The position numbers and the translations under genes are program-made. From NCBI RefSeq assembly GCF_000315015.1, contig NZ_BAEP01000062.1, forward strand, positions 62,001 through 126,000: a DNA stretch of 64,000 nucleotides, read 5' to 3'. Source of the DNA: Paraglaciecola mesophila KMM 241 (GTDB lineage: Bacteria > Pseudomonadota > Gammaproteobacteria > Enterobacterales > Alteromonadaceae). Below are positions 36,501 to 45,993 of the stretch, in pieces (within the stretch, counting starts at the first letter, position 1; each line of letters begins with the position of its first letter). Under the pieces are notes generated by a model. The model was not told where the DNA came from, ran no database searches, and saw nothing but the letters and a program-made list of their open reading frames with translations.

Positions 36501-36764
36501 TTAACGTTGGCGACGGTACTGATCAACAGCGGCAGTGATGGCCGCAACCACAGGCGCGGAAACGCCTGACTGATTAGCTGCGGGAGTCGCGCGGTTACGA
36601 GGCTGGTTGAGTACGGACAATTCTTCTTCGGGAAATTTAGCACACGCCCATGCAATCAAGTTTACAGCGCCAATCAATAAGGTCAGAAATAGAAAAACCA
36701 CTGACATCCCCACTAAAAGGAGCATCCCAGCTTCAAGTAATAACGACATTACATCAGGTTGCAT
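36501..36764 (-). CDS. oadG: Oxaloacetate decarboxylase gamma subunit
   Basis: I start at 36764 (MQPDVMSLLLEAG, 87 residues), with GGAG upstream; the frame extends to 36830. One membrane helix (about 10-37, GMLLLVGMSVVFLFLTLLIG) is followed by a short cytoplasmic tail, ending in VVAAITAAVDQYRRQR. OadG assembles the alpha and beta subunits and supplies the metal ligand in its tail; no His is visible in the tail of this one. First gene of oadGAB. Confidence 0.92.
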   Translation of the reverse strand: MQPDVMSLLLEAGMLLLVGMSVVFLFLTLLIGAVNLIAWACAKFPEEELSVLNQPRNRATPAANQSGVSAPVVAAITAAVDQYRRQR

Positions 36765-37076
36765 AGTTAGTATTTCTCCGGTAACTGACAAAACGACCCG
36801 ATAAGTACCATGTGCACTGAAATAACACAACTTTTAAGGCGGTTTAAAAAGGAATAAAAAATAAGGAATAATTCACTTTTCTTGCATGAATACCCAAAAA
36901 ATAGCTATTACACCTGCTTAACCCAAATATTGTAGGGAAAAATCAGGTTAACATTGTTTAATGTTAGATGATTAGCAGCGCGTCAGAATCGTGAGGAAGC
37001 ACCACAACGCCCGTGATGTATGGAAAAGCGAAATGTTGAGCAAAAAAAACCCACTGAGATCAGTGGGTTTTTGATG
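36765..37076. other. Intergenic region upstream of oadG
   Basis: A 312-base AT-rich region with the oad promoter and the tRNA terminator. It contains a perfect 18-bp palindrome TAACATT-GTTT-AATGTTA at 36949-36966, about 185 bases upstream of oadG, a possible operator. No gene is seen. Confidence 0.5.
37042..37072 (-). terminator. Terminator of the tRNA operon
   Basis: CCCACTGA (37050-37057) and TCAGTGGG (37060-37067) form a stem with a two-base centre, flanked by eight A on the left and five T on the right. On the minus strand it lies right after tRNA-Arg and ends in a long U tract. Confidence 0.85.
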
Positions 37077-37153
37077 TGGTGCGCATGGAAGGATTCGAAC
37101 CTCCGACCACCTGGTTCGTAGCCAGGTACTCTATCCAGCTGAGCTACATGCGC
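37077..37153 (-). tRNA. tRNA-Arg (anticodon ACG), copy 1
   Basis: A 77-base cloverleaf on the minus strand with acceptor GCGCATG/CATGCGC, the T-loop GGTTCGAATCC and encoded CCA. The anticodon loop CTACGAA gives ACG, read as ICG for CGU/CGC/CGA after deamination. It differs from copy 2 by one base in the variable region. Located after alaS-csrA and tRNA-Ser, as in E. coli. Confidence 0.97.
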
Positions 37154-37201
37154 AAAAACGGGATAAATTTAATATTAGACTATTTATATTAAACTTAATA
37201 A

Positions 37202-37278
37202 TGGTGCGCATGGAAGGATTCGAACCTCCGACCGCCTGGTTCGTAGCCAGGTACTCTATCCAGCTGAGCTACATGCGC
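37202..37278 (-). tRNA. tRNA-Arg (anticodon ACG), copy 2
   Basis: Same 77-base sequence as copy 1 except one base in the variable loop (C in the RNA here, U in copy 1); anticodon ACG and encoded CCA. It lies 48 bases upstream of copy 1 in the same transcript. Confidence 0.97.
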
Positions 37279-37384
37279 AAAATCGTTATTGAATAAAACA
37301 TATTAGGCACTCTACCTTGTTTTACTCAAGCTTATTTCCTTTAGTCTAAGCTTCTTAGCAATCTAATGATTACCGTTTAAGTTA

Positions 37385-37475
37385 TGGCGGAGAGGGAGGG
37401 ATTCGAACCCTCGATACGAGTAATACGTATGGTTCCTTAGCAGGGAACTGGTTTCAGCCACTCACCCACCTCTCC
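37385..37475 (-). tRNA. tRNA-Ser (anticodon GCU)
   Basis: A 91-base class II tRNA with acceptor GGAGAGG/CCTCTCC, a long variable arm, encoded CCA and anticodon loop CTGCTAA (anticodon GCU), reading AGU/AGC. First tRNA of the operon, ahead of the two tRNA-Arg genes. Confidence 0.97.
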
Positions 37476-37625
37476 GGAAAACCGCTAAATTGTTGCTACT
37501 GATTTAGTCTTAGTTTGAGTATTATGCCAAAGCATAAACCATCTTACAAAGGCCTTATTTACTTAACTTCCGTAGCGTTGGAAGCGCCTTTCACCGTTTG
37601 GTGTCTCTCCTAAATCTGGAGCCGA

Positions 37626-37653
37626 AGTTTACCGACACACAGAAGTAAGTCAA
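37626..37653 (-). promoter_or_regulatory. Sigma-70 promoter of the tRNA operon
   Basis: On the minus strand TTGACT and TAAACT are separated by 16 bases, a good -35/-10 pair. The predicted start near 37618 gives a leader of about 140 bases before tRNA-Ser. The leader contains small hairpins such as CTCC/GGAG and CACC/GGTG. Confidence 0.55.
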
Positions 37654-37780
37654 ACACTTTTTATAAAGATCTTTACTGCTTGCTGCTATTTTGAGCTGTT
37701 CGTACAAAAAGCGTCTTAAACGTATGATAATTCATCGCTAAAATGCGTATATCTTAAAATTAGCCACAGTTTTTTCGCAT

Positions 37781-37809
37781 AAAAAAAGCTGGATAAACCA
37801 GCTTTTTTT
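37781..37809. terminator. Bidirectional terminator after csrA
   Basis: AAGCTGG-ATAAA-CCAGCTT with seven A before and seven T after forms a strong hairpin. It lies 17 bases past the csrA stop on the minus strand. Confidence 0.88.
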
Positions 37810-37825
37810 ATCGGAAAAAATAAAA

Positions 37826-38041
37826 TTAATTATCTTCATCCGATGATGATGAGTCATGTCCTGCAAGCTGACCGTTTTTTTCAGCTTGAATTCGCATGTA
37901 AATCTCTTCTCTGTGCACAGATACTTCTTTAGGCGCGTTAACACCAATTCTTACCTGATTACCTTTTACCCCTAATACCGTTACAGTGACTTCGTCACCG
38001 ACCATTAAGGTTTCACCAACACGACGGGTCAAAATTAGCAT
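37826..38041 (-). CDS. csrA: Carbon storage regulator CsrA
   Basis: A 71-residue RNA-binding protein. It has the CsrA core: [18 protein letters not shown] with RNA-contacting Leu4 and Arg6, and [13 protein letters not shown] with Arg44. The C terminus (DSSSSDEDN) is an acidic extension. An AAGGAG lies seven bases before the ATG. Gene order alaS-csrA-tRNA-Ser matches E. coli. CsrA binds GGA motifs in mRNA leaders and affects motility and carbon flux. Confidence 0.97.
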   Translation of the reverse strand: MLILTRRVGETLMVGDEVTVTVLGVKGNQVRIGVNAPKEVSVHREEIYMRIQAEKNGQLAGHDSSSSDEDN

Positions 38042-38175
38042 TCTCTAGCTCCTTATCCGTTTACAAAAAATAATCCCTAATTAAAACTAGCGTATCCCTT
38101 TGAAATAACCAAAGAATTACACACTCGACGCTTCCTTATTTTTGTTGTCACGGCAAAAATTCGTCGGTTTTACGT

Positions 38176-40773
38176 TTATAGCCTTTCTTGCAACCACTCT
38201 TTAACAGAAGCAATTGCAGTGTCTAAGTTCTCAGGTTGAGAGCCACCAGCTTGCGCCATATCAGGACGTCCGCCGCCTTTCCCACCTACTTGCTGAGCCA
38301 CAAAATTGACTAACTCACCAGCTTTCACCTTTTGGGTTAAGTCTTTAGTAACGCCAGCAATTAAACTAACCTTATCGCCAGTTGCTACCCCTAAAAGGAT
38401 AACGCCACTGCCAATTTGATTCTTTAGATCATCTATCATGGTGCGTAATGCCCCACTTTCAATGCCTTGTACATGATAAGACAATACTTTTACCCCATTT
38501 ATTTCATTTATCTGGGATAAAAGATCACTTCCTGCACTATTTGCTATTTCCTGCTTGAGTTTAGCAACTTCTTTTTCGAGCGTTTTGGTCTGCTCAATAA
38601 GTTGAACAACGCGCTCACCCGCAGTACTCACATCTGTTTTTAAGACTGCGCTAATAGAACTTAGTTCGAATGTTTGTTGCTGTACATAGTGTAGTGCAGT
38701 CAAACCTGTTACCGCTTCTATTCGTCGCACGCCTGACGCGATACCGCTCTCTGAGATGATTTTGAATAATCCAATGTCCCCTGTACGTTCAACGTGAGTA
38801 CCGCCGCACAGTTCCATCGAGAAGCTCCCCATAGACACTACACGCACCTCATCATCGTACTTCTCACCAAACAAGGCCATTGCGCCAGCCTCTTTCGCTT
38901 GCTCTAAGCCCATTAATTTAGTCTGTAGCGGATGATTGGCGAGGATCTGCTCATTCACCATAGTTTCCACAGCCAGCACTTGTTCTTTACTCATGGCTTC
39001 AAAATGCGAGAAGTCAAAGCGCAAGCGATCCGCCTGTACTAAAGAGCCTTTCTGGTTTACATGCTCACCTAGAATTGATTTCAGTGCAGCGTGCATTAAA
39101 TGCGTTGCACTGTGATTTAGCTTAATTGCATGGCGACGAACACCATCAACTTTTGCTAGTACGCTATCTCCCACACTTAGCTTGCTAAGCGCAGCACCCT
39201 TGTGGGCTATAGCCTTTCCTAACTTGACTGTATCTTTTACGCTGAAACCACCCTCGTCGGTGACTAAAGTACCAGTATCACCAGCTTGACCACCCGCTTC
39301 GGCATAAAAAGGGCTTTCATCCAAAATAACCGTACCCTCAGCACCTGCTGCTAACTCACTTACCGATTGCCCTTGGAAAAACAGCTCTGTGACTGTTGCG
39401 GTGTTATCTTCATGTTCATATCCCACAAAGATTGACTCTAAATCGCTGCGAAGTTGTTCGTTGTAGTCCACGTCAAAGTTACTGGCTTTTTGGGCTCGTT
39501 TTCGCTGCTCAGCCATCGCCTGCTCGAACCCTTGCTCATCAATGCTCAAGCCTTTTTCTCGGGCTACATCATTGGTCAAATCTGCAGGGAAGCCGTAAGT
39601 GTCATAGAGTTTAAAGACCACATCACCCGGTACCACTTTGCCTTCAAGCTCGTTCAAAGCATCGTTTAGAATCAGCATTCCGCGCTCAAGCGTGCGGGAA
39701 AACTGCTCCTCTTCCACTCGAAGCACTTTTTCAATCACTGCTCGTTGTTCGTTTAGCTCTGGATAAGCCTCGCCCATCTCTGTGGCCAATGCTGCTACTA
39801 ATTTATAAAAGAACACGCCGGTTGCACCAAGCTTATTACCGTGACGCACAGCGCGGCGGATAATACGACGCAGTACATATCCTCGCCCCTCATTCGATGG
39901 CATGACCCCGTCTGAAATAAGAAAACTACAGGAGCGAATGTGATCGGCCACCACACGCAACGATTTGTCCTCAAGACTTGTCACCCCCACAATCTTTGCA
40001 GTGGCTTTGATCAAGTTTTGGAAAATATCAATTTCATAGTTGCTGTGCACATTTTGTATAATAGCCGAAATACGTTCTAGCCCCATCCCGGTATCGATCG
40101 ACGGTTTAGGCAATGGCAACATATCGCCATTGGCTTGACGATTGAACTGCATGAAAACCAAGTTCCATATTTCGATAAAACGATCGCCGTCTTCCTCAGG
40201 TGAGCCAGGAGGGCCGCCCCAAATGTGTTCACCGTGATCATAGAATATTTCAGAACAAGGTCCACAAGGACCGGTGTCACCCATTGACCAGAAATTATCT
40301 GAGGTGGCAATCCGAATAATTTTTTCTTTAGGAATGCCAATGTCATTGTGCCAAATGTCAAATGCCTCGTCGTCCTCTGAATAAACAGTGACTAACAACT
40401 TTTCTTTCGGCAGTTTCAATTCTTCGGTTAAAAAAGACCATGCATAACCAATGGCTTGGTGCTTGAAATAATCACCAAAGCTGAAGTTACCTAGCATTTC
40501 AAAAAAGGTGTGATGACGCGCCGTGTAGCCTACATTTTCTAAATCGTTATGTTTTCCGCCCGCTCTAACACACCGCTGAGAAGAGGTCGCACGGGTGTAC
40601 TTGCGCTGTTCAGTGCCTAAAAACACATCTTTGAATTGGTTCATGCCCGCATTGGTAAATAACAACGTGGGATCGTCGCTCGGAACCAGAGACGAACTAG
40701 AAACTTTTTGATGCCCTTTGTCTGCAAAAAAGTTTAAAAAGGCTTGCCGAATTTGCGCTGTGCTCTTACTCAT
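38176..40773 (-). CDS. alaS: Alanyl-tRNA synthetase
   Basis: An 865-residue AlaRS (E. coli 876). It has the class II catalytic core at the N terminus ([46 protein letters not shown]), the editing domain with [11 protein letters not shown] and [10 protein letters not shown] zinc/editing motifs, and the C-Ala domain ending [17 protein letters not shown]. It charges tRNA-Ala. It lies 134 bases upstream of csrA. Confidence 0.98.
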   Translation of the reverse strand: MSKSTAQIRQAFLNFFADKGHQKVSSSSLVPSDDPTLLFTNAGMNQFKDVFLGTEQRKYTRATSSQRCVRAGGKHNDLENVGYTARHHTFFEMLGNFSFGDYFKHQAIGYAWSFLTEELKLPKEKLLVTVYSEDDEAFDIWHNDIGIPKEKIIRIATSDNFWSMGDTGPCGPCSEIFYDHGEHIWGGPPGSPEEDGDRFIEIWNLVFMQFNRQANGDMLPLPKPSIDTGMGLERISAIIQNVHSNYEIDIFQNLIKATAKIVGVTSLEDKSLRVVADHIRSCSFLISDGVMPSNEGRGYVLRRIIRRAVRHGNKLGATGVFFYKLVAALATEMGEAYPELNEQRAVIEKVLRVEEEQFSRTLERGMLILNDALNELEGKVVPGDVVFKLYDTYGFPADLTNDVAREKGLSIDEQGFEQAMAEQRKRAQKASNFDVDYNEQLRSDLESIFVGYEHEDNTATVTELFFQGQSVSELAAGAEGTVILDESPFYAEAGGQAGDTGTLVTDEGGFSVKDTVKLGKAIAHKGAALSKLSVGDSVLAKVDGVRRHAIKLNHSATHLMHAALKSILGEHVNQKGSLVQADRLRFDFSHFEAMSKEQVLAVETMVNEQILANHPLQTKLMGLEQAKEAGAMALFGEKYDDEVRVVSMGSFSMELCGGTHVERTGDIGLFKIISESGIASGVRRIEAVTGLTALHYVQQQTFELSSISAVLKTDVSTAGERVVQLIEQTKTLEKEVAKLKQEIANSAGSDLLSQINEINGVKVLSYHVQGIESGALRTMIDDLKNQIGSGVILLGVATGDKVSLIAGVTKDLTQKVKAGELVNFVAQQVGGKGGGRPDMAQAGGSQPENLDTAIASVKEWLQERL

Positions 40774-40809
40774 GGATGATCCTGAAACAACATTTATTGA
40801 TTTGAGGGT

Positions 40810-40835
40810 AAAAATGGCCTCAAACGGCCATTTTT
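40810..40835 (-). terminator. Terminator after recX
   Basis: AAAAATGGCC (40810-40819) and GGCCATTTTT (40826-40835) form a perfect 10-bp stem with a six-base loop. It lies about 65 bases past the recX stop and just upstream of alaS, so it should separate the two genes. Confidence 0.8.
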
Positions 40836-40898
40836 AACTATTTATTAGTCGGCAAAGATAGCATGTTTTTTGCTAACTTGTTAAGGACTTCAAGGCAC

Positions 40899-41366
40899 TT
40901 AGCGCATGCTTTTCATTGCGCGAATTTGCTCATGGCTAAAGCCTCTGTATTGCATAAAACGATTTCGTTTTTGTTGCTCCTGCCAATCCTTCGCGGGCTT
41001 TCGACCAAACTTTTTTTCAGCCACTTGAATGGCGAGCGCATCCCAATCTATCCCTTGCTCGGTAATAGCTATGTCTATGAGCTCAGGTGCAATTGCGTGC
41101 TGACTTAGCTCACTACGTATGATTTTTTCACCTTTGCCCTTTGCTACTCGACTGCGTACAATCATCTCGGCATAACGCAGCTCGCTCTGAATGTCTGCTT
41201 CACTAAATTGAGCAATACGCTCTTCGCATAACACCTTGTTATACCCCTTAGCGGTCAATTTCTGTAACAATTCGTGACAACTATGCTCGCGCATCGATAA
41301 ATATTTGGTAATACTATATTTAATGTTCTTACTGTCGTTATCTGTCATATCAGGTAATATATTCAC
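40899..41366 (-). CDS. recX: RecX regulator of RecA
   Basis: A 155-residue RecX with the family's repeated three-helix pattern (YLSMREHSCHELLQKLTAKGY, RVAKGKGEKIIRSELSQHAI). RecX binds RecA filaments and inhibits them. The start is uncertain: GTG at 41366 has AGGA upstream, while ATG at 41348 (MTDNDSK) lacks a clear ribosome-binding site. Normally recA precedes recX; here recX begins next to a divergent FemAB-like gene, so recX must have its own promoter. Confidence 0.88.
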   Translation of the reverse strand: MNILPDMTDNDSKNIKYSITKYLSMREHSCHELLQKLTAKGYNKVLCEERIAQFSEADIQSELRYAEMIVRSRVAKGKGEKIIRSELSQHAIAPELIDIAITEQGIDWDALAIQVAEKKFGRKPAKDWQEQQKRNRFMQYRGFSHEQIRAMKSMR

Positions 41367-41392
41367 CCATCAAAGGGATCCTGTAGAGTGTT

Positions 41393-42547
41393 ATGCGCCA
41401 AATATTTGATTTTAAATTTCTAAGCGGCATAGAGCAAATAGACAGTGAGTGTTGGAACGCGATTGCTGAGCAAAGTGACCCGTTTCATCAATATGCTTTT
41501 ATTGAAGCTCTGGAGCTTTCAAAATCTGTGGAAGCCAAAACAGGCTGGCACCCGCAACACCTCACAATTTATAATAATGACACTTTGGTAGGCATTCTAC
41601 CTTTGTACACAAAAAATCATAGCTACGGGGAGTACGTGTTTGATTTCGCTTGGGCTAATACCTATCGCGAATACGGTCTAAATTACTATCCCAAATTGAT
41701 CAGTGCCATCCCCTTTACTCCAGTGCCAGGTTCGAGATTGATGTTAAAAACCGGTACAGATAAATCACAATTGCTACCACAGCTTTGTAAAGCCATTCAA
41801 ACTTACGTTTCGCAAAATAGACTTTCATCTATGCATTGGTTGTTTGTACCCGAGGATTTAAGCGCAGCATTAAATGTACATCAGCACATGATGCGCAGGG
41901 CAGTTCAATTTCAATGGTTTAATCGGGACTACCAACATTATGATGAATTTTGCACGGCGCTTACCTCTAGGCGACGAAAGTCGATTAAAAACGAAAGAAG
42001 AAAAGTACGGGATCAAGGGGTAAAACTCGAAAGAGTCTTTGCTAACAACCTGACTCCTGAACATATCGACTTTTTCTATCAGTGTTATCAGCAAACCTAC
42101 TTAAAACGCAGTGGTCATCAGGGTTACCTTAATCGAGATTTTTTCACCCGATTATACCACTCGATGCGTGACAACATTATGCTGGTGCTAGCCACCCGGG
42201 ACGATCAACTTATTGCCAGTGCCCTTTACTTGTATGACGATAAGCAGCTCTATGGCCGGTATTGGGGAGCGATGGAAGATATCAACAACCTGCATTATGA
42301 ATGTTGTTACTATCAAGGCATCGAATTTTGCATTGAGCAAAATATCGCTACATTTAATCCTGGCACGCAAGGTGAACATAAGATTTTACGCGGCTTTGAA
42401 CCGATTTTTTGCTACTCAAATCATTGGTTAGCTGAGCCAGCATTTCATGACGGTGTAAGACGCTTTCTTAAGCAGGAAGACGCGGGGATCCAATCATATA
42501 AACAAAACGCCGCAGAACTATTGCCTTTCAAAGCAACTGAAGAGTAG
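41393..42547 (+). CDS. FemAB/GNAT-like N-acyltransferase family protein (DUF482-type)
   Basis: A protein of 384 residues with no signal peptide. It resembles the FemAB_like (DUF482) family: an N-terminal half with WHPQHLTIYNNDTLVGILPLYTKNHSYGEYVFD-type beta strands and a C-terminal GNAT-like half with FYQCYQQTYLKRSGHQGYL, LATRDDQLIASALYLYDDKQLYGRYWG and FNPGTQGEHK (positive-loop region). Such proteins may transfer acyl or amino-acid groups to an unknown acceptor. It is divergent from recX, with only 26 bases between the frames. Confidence 0.8.
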   Translation: MRQIFDFKFLSGIEQIDSECWNAIAEQSDPFHQYAFIEALELSKSVEAKTGWHPQHLTIYNNDTLVGILPLYTKNHSYGEYVFDFAWANTYREYGLNYYPKLISAIPFTPVPGSRLMLKTGTDKSQLLPQLCKAIQTYVSQNRLSSMHWLFVPEDLSAALNVHQHMMRRAVQFQWFNRDYQHYDEFCTALTSRRRKSIKNERRKVRDQGVKLERVFANNLTPEHIDFFYQCYQQTYLKRSGHQGYLNRDFFTRLYHSMRDNIMLVLATRDDQLIASALYLYDDKQLYGRYWGAMEDINNLHYECCYYQGIEFCIEQNIATFNPGTQGEHKILRGFEPIFCYSNHWLAEPAFHDGVRRFLKQEDAGIQSYKQNAAELLPFKATEE

Positions 42548-42556
42548 ATCACAAAA

Positions 42557-42583
42557 TATCACGCTCAATCGCCGAGCGTGATA
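42557..42583. terminator. Convergent terminator hairpin
   Basis: TATCACGCTC (42557-42566) and GAGCGTGATA (42574-42583) form a perfect 10-bp stem with a seven-base loop. The downstream sequence is T-rich but not a clean U tract. It lies ten bases past the FemAB-like stop, facing the DUF938 gene. Confidence 0.6.
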
Positions 42584-42617
42584 GATTTCATTTCTCTATT
42601 TAGGTTTATGTCAAACA

Positions 42618-43205
42618 CTAAGGTTTACGCCAAATGAGCATGAAATTATTAGCAGGCATAGGCTGTTGTTCTACGAGCTTTAGCTCCCCTGCCCACTGCG
42701 TTAACTCTGCTATATCCCGTATGCCACCACAGCCCTCATTCAACAAGTGTTGGTTGAAATCATGATTACTTTGGCTGGTGAACTCCCCGTTTATCGTAAA
42801 CGGCCCGTACTGACAAAACACACCACCTGAGGGTAACTCTTTAGCTACTGTCTGCATCATGATCTCAGCTTCATGAGGTTGCATGATGTGAGTGGTGTTC
42901 GCGGTATATACGCAATCAACCTGACTGACAGGCCAATCATCGGCCCCGACTTGAAACACTACAGGTTGATATAGATTAGGTGCAGGCAAGTCACCGAGCC
43001 AGGCTTGAATACTAGGGTGGTTACAGGCTAAATCACTGGTTTGCCAGTTTAAATGGGGTAACGCTGGAGCAAAATACACGGCATGCTGGCCAGTGCCAGA
43101 ACCAATTTCGAGTAAATGCCGACTATCTTTCAATGCGCTTTTTAACACCGCTAGGATCGGTAGGCGGTTATTTTCGCATGAGGGACTATAACGTTTTTCA
43201 GTCAT
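42618..43205 (-). CDS. DUF938 family SAM-dependent methyltransferase-like protein
   Basis: I start at 43205 (MTEKRYSPSCENN, 195 residues); the frame extends to 43241. DUF938 features are a YSPSCENNRLPIL start, SAM-motif I HLLEIGSGTGQHAVYFA, and ANTTHIMQPHEAEIM followed by FCQYGPFTINGEFTSQSN. The family is methyltransferase-like with unknown substrate. It lies 76 bases downstream of the metH C-terminal gene and may be in the met operon. Function unknown. Confidence 0.85.
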   Translation of the reverse strand: MTEKRYSPSCENNRLPILAVLKSALKDSRHLLEIGSGTGQHAVYFAPALPHLNWQTSDLACNHPSIQAWLGDLPAPNLYQPVVFQVGADDWPVSQVDCVYTANTTHIMQPHEAEIMMQTVAKELPSGGVFCQYGPFTINGEFTSQSNHDFNQHLLNEGCGGIRDIAELTQWAGELKLVEQQPMPANNFMLIWRKP

Positions 43206-43280
43206 CGTACTTTGAATATCCTTGTGCAGGTTGTATTGCAACAGGAGCAGCTAATGGCTAAAAGCACATCGAATACAGTA

Positions 43281-45905
43281 CTAAGCATGTAGATTCGGGC
43301 CTAGCCATTTCTCTGCTTCTAGTTCAGTCCAACTTTTACGCGTCGCGTAATCTAGCAACTGATCTTTTTGGATCTGTGCAACAGCGAAGTAACGCGCATC
43401 AGGATGAGAGAAGTACCATCCCGAAACGGCAGCCCCTGGCCACATAGCGTAACTTTCGGTCAATTTCATACCTGTGTTCTTTTCGGCATCAAGTAAGTCC
43501 CAAATGGCTTGTTTTTCAGTATGCTCAGGACACGCCGCATAACCTGGTGCAGGGCGAATACCTTGGTATTTTTCACGAATGAGCTCTTCATTACTAAGAG
43601 ACTCATCGGGTGCAAAACCCCAGATTTCTTTGCGCACTTTCTCATGTAAATACTCGGCAAAGCCCTCTGCAAGACGATCTGCAAGGGCTTTAACCATGAT
43701 CCCGTTGTAGTCATCACCGTCGGCGATATAGGCCCCAGCGAGTTCGTCCTCGCCTATACCTGCGGTCACTGCAAACGCACCAATGAAATCCGCTTTTTGC
43801 GACGACTTAGGTGCAATAAAGTCACTTAAACAATTATTAAAGCCTTTGGCTTTTTCTGTTTGCTGACGAAGGTGATGACAGACTTCTTGAACATGAGTGC
43901 GCGTTTCGTCTGTATAAACTTCTATATCATCTTCGACTCTGTTTGCAGGAAAAATCCCCATGACACCTTTGGCTCGCAGCTTTTTATTTGCGCACAAGTC
44001 ATCGAGCATAGAGTTGGCGTCATCGAATAACGATTGTGCCTCTTTGCCGACCACTTCATCTTGTAAAATTCGGGGGTACTTGCCAGCCAGCGACCATGTT
44101 AGGAAAAATGGGGTCCAGTCTATATAAGCACGCAGCTCTGCCAGCTCTACTGACACGGTTTGAACACCTAGTTGTTTAGGTACTGGCGGTGTGTACTGGC
44201 TCCAGTCGAAGTCAAAGGCGTTAGCCCGTGCTTGCTCTAATGTTACTGGGCGACTACGAGGCTTCTTACGTGCATGTTGCTCTCGAACCACGTCATATTC
44301 TTTGGAAATTTGCTCTGCGTAAGCAGGCCGATGTTCTTTCGATATTAGCTTCTGACAGACACCCACCGCACGACTGGCGTTGGGTACGTAAACCACTGGT
44401 TGATCGTAATTCTGTTCAATTTTAACTGCGGTATGCGCTTTTGATGTTGTTGCACCGCCGATAAGCAAAGGTAAATCCAGACCGAGGCGCTGCATTTCTT
44501 TTGCCACGTATACCATCTCATCGAGGGATGGAGTGATAAGCCCTGACAAACCAATCATGTCGACGTTTTCGTCTTTCGCTACTTGCAAGATTTTAGCGCA
44601 AGGCACCATTACGCCTAAGTCGATAATGTCGAAGTTATTACACTGCAAAACCACCCCAACAATATTCTTACCAATATCGTGAACGTCACCTTTTACCGTC
44701 GCCAGCAAAATCTTACCGTTCGAGCTGCCTACTTCTTTGGTGGCTTCGATGTAAGGATTTAAATAAGCCACTGCTTTTTTCATGACTCGTGCAGATTTAA
44801 CCACTTGGGGCAGGAACATTTTGCCCTCGCCAAATAAATCCCCTACTACATTCATGCCATCCATTAATGGCCCTTCAATTACATGTAGTGGTTTTTCTGC
44901 TTGCTGGCGCGCAAGCTCAGTATCTTCATCAATGTAATCGGTGATACCGCGCACAAGTGCATGCTCTAGGCGCTTATTTACTGGCAGGTCGCGCCACTCG
45001 AGGTTCTCTTTTACTTGCGCTTTCCCATCGCCTTGATATTTGGGTGCGAGTTCTAAAAGTCGGTCAGTGGCATCGGGATGACGGTTGAGAATAACGTCTT
45101 CAACCGCTACTTTTAGCTCGCTTGGGATTTGATCATACACTTCAAGCTGGCCAGCGTTCACTATACCCATATCCATTCCCGCTTTTATGGCATGGAATAG
45201 AAACACTGAGTGCATAGCTTCACGTACTGGATTATTGCCGCGAAATGAAAACGACACATTTGATAACCCACCAGATATGTGGGCATGGGGTAAACCTTGC
45301 CTGATTCTGCGCGTGGCATTAATAAAGTCCACGGCATAATTGTTGTGCTCTTCAATCCCCGTGGCCACCGCAAAAATATTTGGGTCGAAGATGATATCTT
45401 CAGGCGGAAAGCCTATTTTTTCAGTTAATAACTGATAACTACGCTGACAAATTTCAAATTTTCTATCTTCGGTATCCGCTTGCCCTACTTCGTCGAACGC
45501 CATGACAACGGTGGCCGCACCATAACGTTTCAGTAATTTGGCTTGATGTAAGAAGATTTCCTCGCCTTCTTTTAAGCTAATGGAGTTAACAATGGCCTTA
45601 CCTTGAACACACTTTAAACCTGCTTCGATTACTGACCATTTTGATGAATCAATCATAATCGGCACGCGAGAGATGTCTGGCTCTGAGGCAATCAAATTCA
45701 AGAAGCGAGTCATTGCCGCCTCTGAGTCCAACATGGCTTCGTCCATATTGATATCGATGATTTGCGCGCCGTTCTCCACTTGTTGACGAGCAACATCTAG
45801 CGCTTTCTCAAAGTCACCTTCTAGAATAAGGCGTTTGAACATGGCTGATCCGGTGACGTTAGTACGTTCGCCAACATTGATAAAAGATGCACTTGCTTGG
45901 GTCAT
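43281..45905 (-). CDS. metH: Methionine synthase, C-terminal part (folate, cobalamin and activation modules)
   Basis: An 874-residue protein equal to E. coli MetH from about residue 353 to the end. It begins just before [13 protein letters not shown] (5-methyltetrahydrofolate module) and continues through the B12 cap, the cobalamin-binding [14 protein letters not shown] with the Co-ligating His, and the AdoMet-activation module ending [31 protein letters not shown]. The missing homocysteine module is in the separate gene upstream. Translation starts at its own ATG with only a weak ribosome-binding site (GAG). It needs the upstream protein to transfer the methyl group to homocysteine. Confidence 0.95.
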   Translation of the reverse strand: MTQASASFINVGERTNVTGSAMFKRLILEGDFEKALDVARQQVENGAQIIDINMDEAMLDSEAAMTRFLNLIASEPDISRVPIMIDSSKWSVIEAGLKCVQGKAIVNSISLKEGEEIFLHQAKLLKRYGAATVVMAFDEVGQADTEDRKFEICQRSYQLLTEKIGFPPEDIIFDPNIFAVATGIEEHNNYAVDFINATRRIRQGLPHAHISGGLSNVSFSFRGNNPVREAMHSVFLFHAIKAGMDMGIVNAGQLEVYDQIPSELKVAVEDVILNRHPDATDRLLELAPKYQGDGKAQVKENLEWRDLPVNKRLEHALVRGITDYIDEDTELARQQAEKPLHVIEGPLMDGMNVVGDLFGEGKMFLPQVVKSARVMKKAVAYLNPYIEATKEVGSSNGKILLATVKGDVHDIGKNIVGVVLQCNNFDIIDLGVMVPCAKILQVAKDENVDMIGLSGLITPSLDEMVYVAKEMQRLGLDLPLLIGGATTSKAHTAVKIEQNYDQPVVYVPNASRAVGVCQKLISKEHRPAYAEQISKEYDVVREQHARKKPRSRPVTLEQARANAFDFDWSQYTPPVPKQLGVQTVSVELAELRAYIDWTPFFLTWSLAGKYPRILQDEVVGKEAQSLFDDANSMLDDLCANKKLRAKGVMGIFPANRVEDDIEVYTDETRTHVQEVCHHLRQQTEKAKGFNNCLSDFIAPKSSQKADFIGAFAVTAGIGEDELAGAYIADGDDYNGIMVKALADRLAEGFAEYLHEKVRKEIWGFAPDESLSNEELIREKYQGIRPAPGYAACPEHTEKQAIWDLLDAEKNTGMKLTESYAMWPGAAVSGWYFSHPDARYFAVAQIQKDQLLDYATRKSWTELEAEKWLGPNLHA

Positions 45906-45993
45906 AGGTTACTCAATTTACTTAATTTTATTCACTTGCCATTTCACTAAGTCAAAACTCGTCATGGCTCAATACCACTACTTCAATCCGAAT

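Larger units (their letters stand above)
37476..37825. other. tRNA leader and csrA 3' region
   Basis: A 350-base stretch between tRNA-Ser and csrA. It holds the tRNA promoter (37626-37653), a structured leader (about 37565-37618) and the csrA terminator (37781-37809). No further gene is seen. Confidence 0.7.

Noticed and set aside
39396-39669. Two plus-strand frames inside alaS
   Set aside because: Shadow frames over a clearly conserved synthetase gene.
45906-45993. Sequencing frameshift as the reason for two metH frames
   Set aside because: The 88-base gap contains no linker-like coding sequence in any frame, and the second gene has its own start directly before the conserved folate-module motif.
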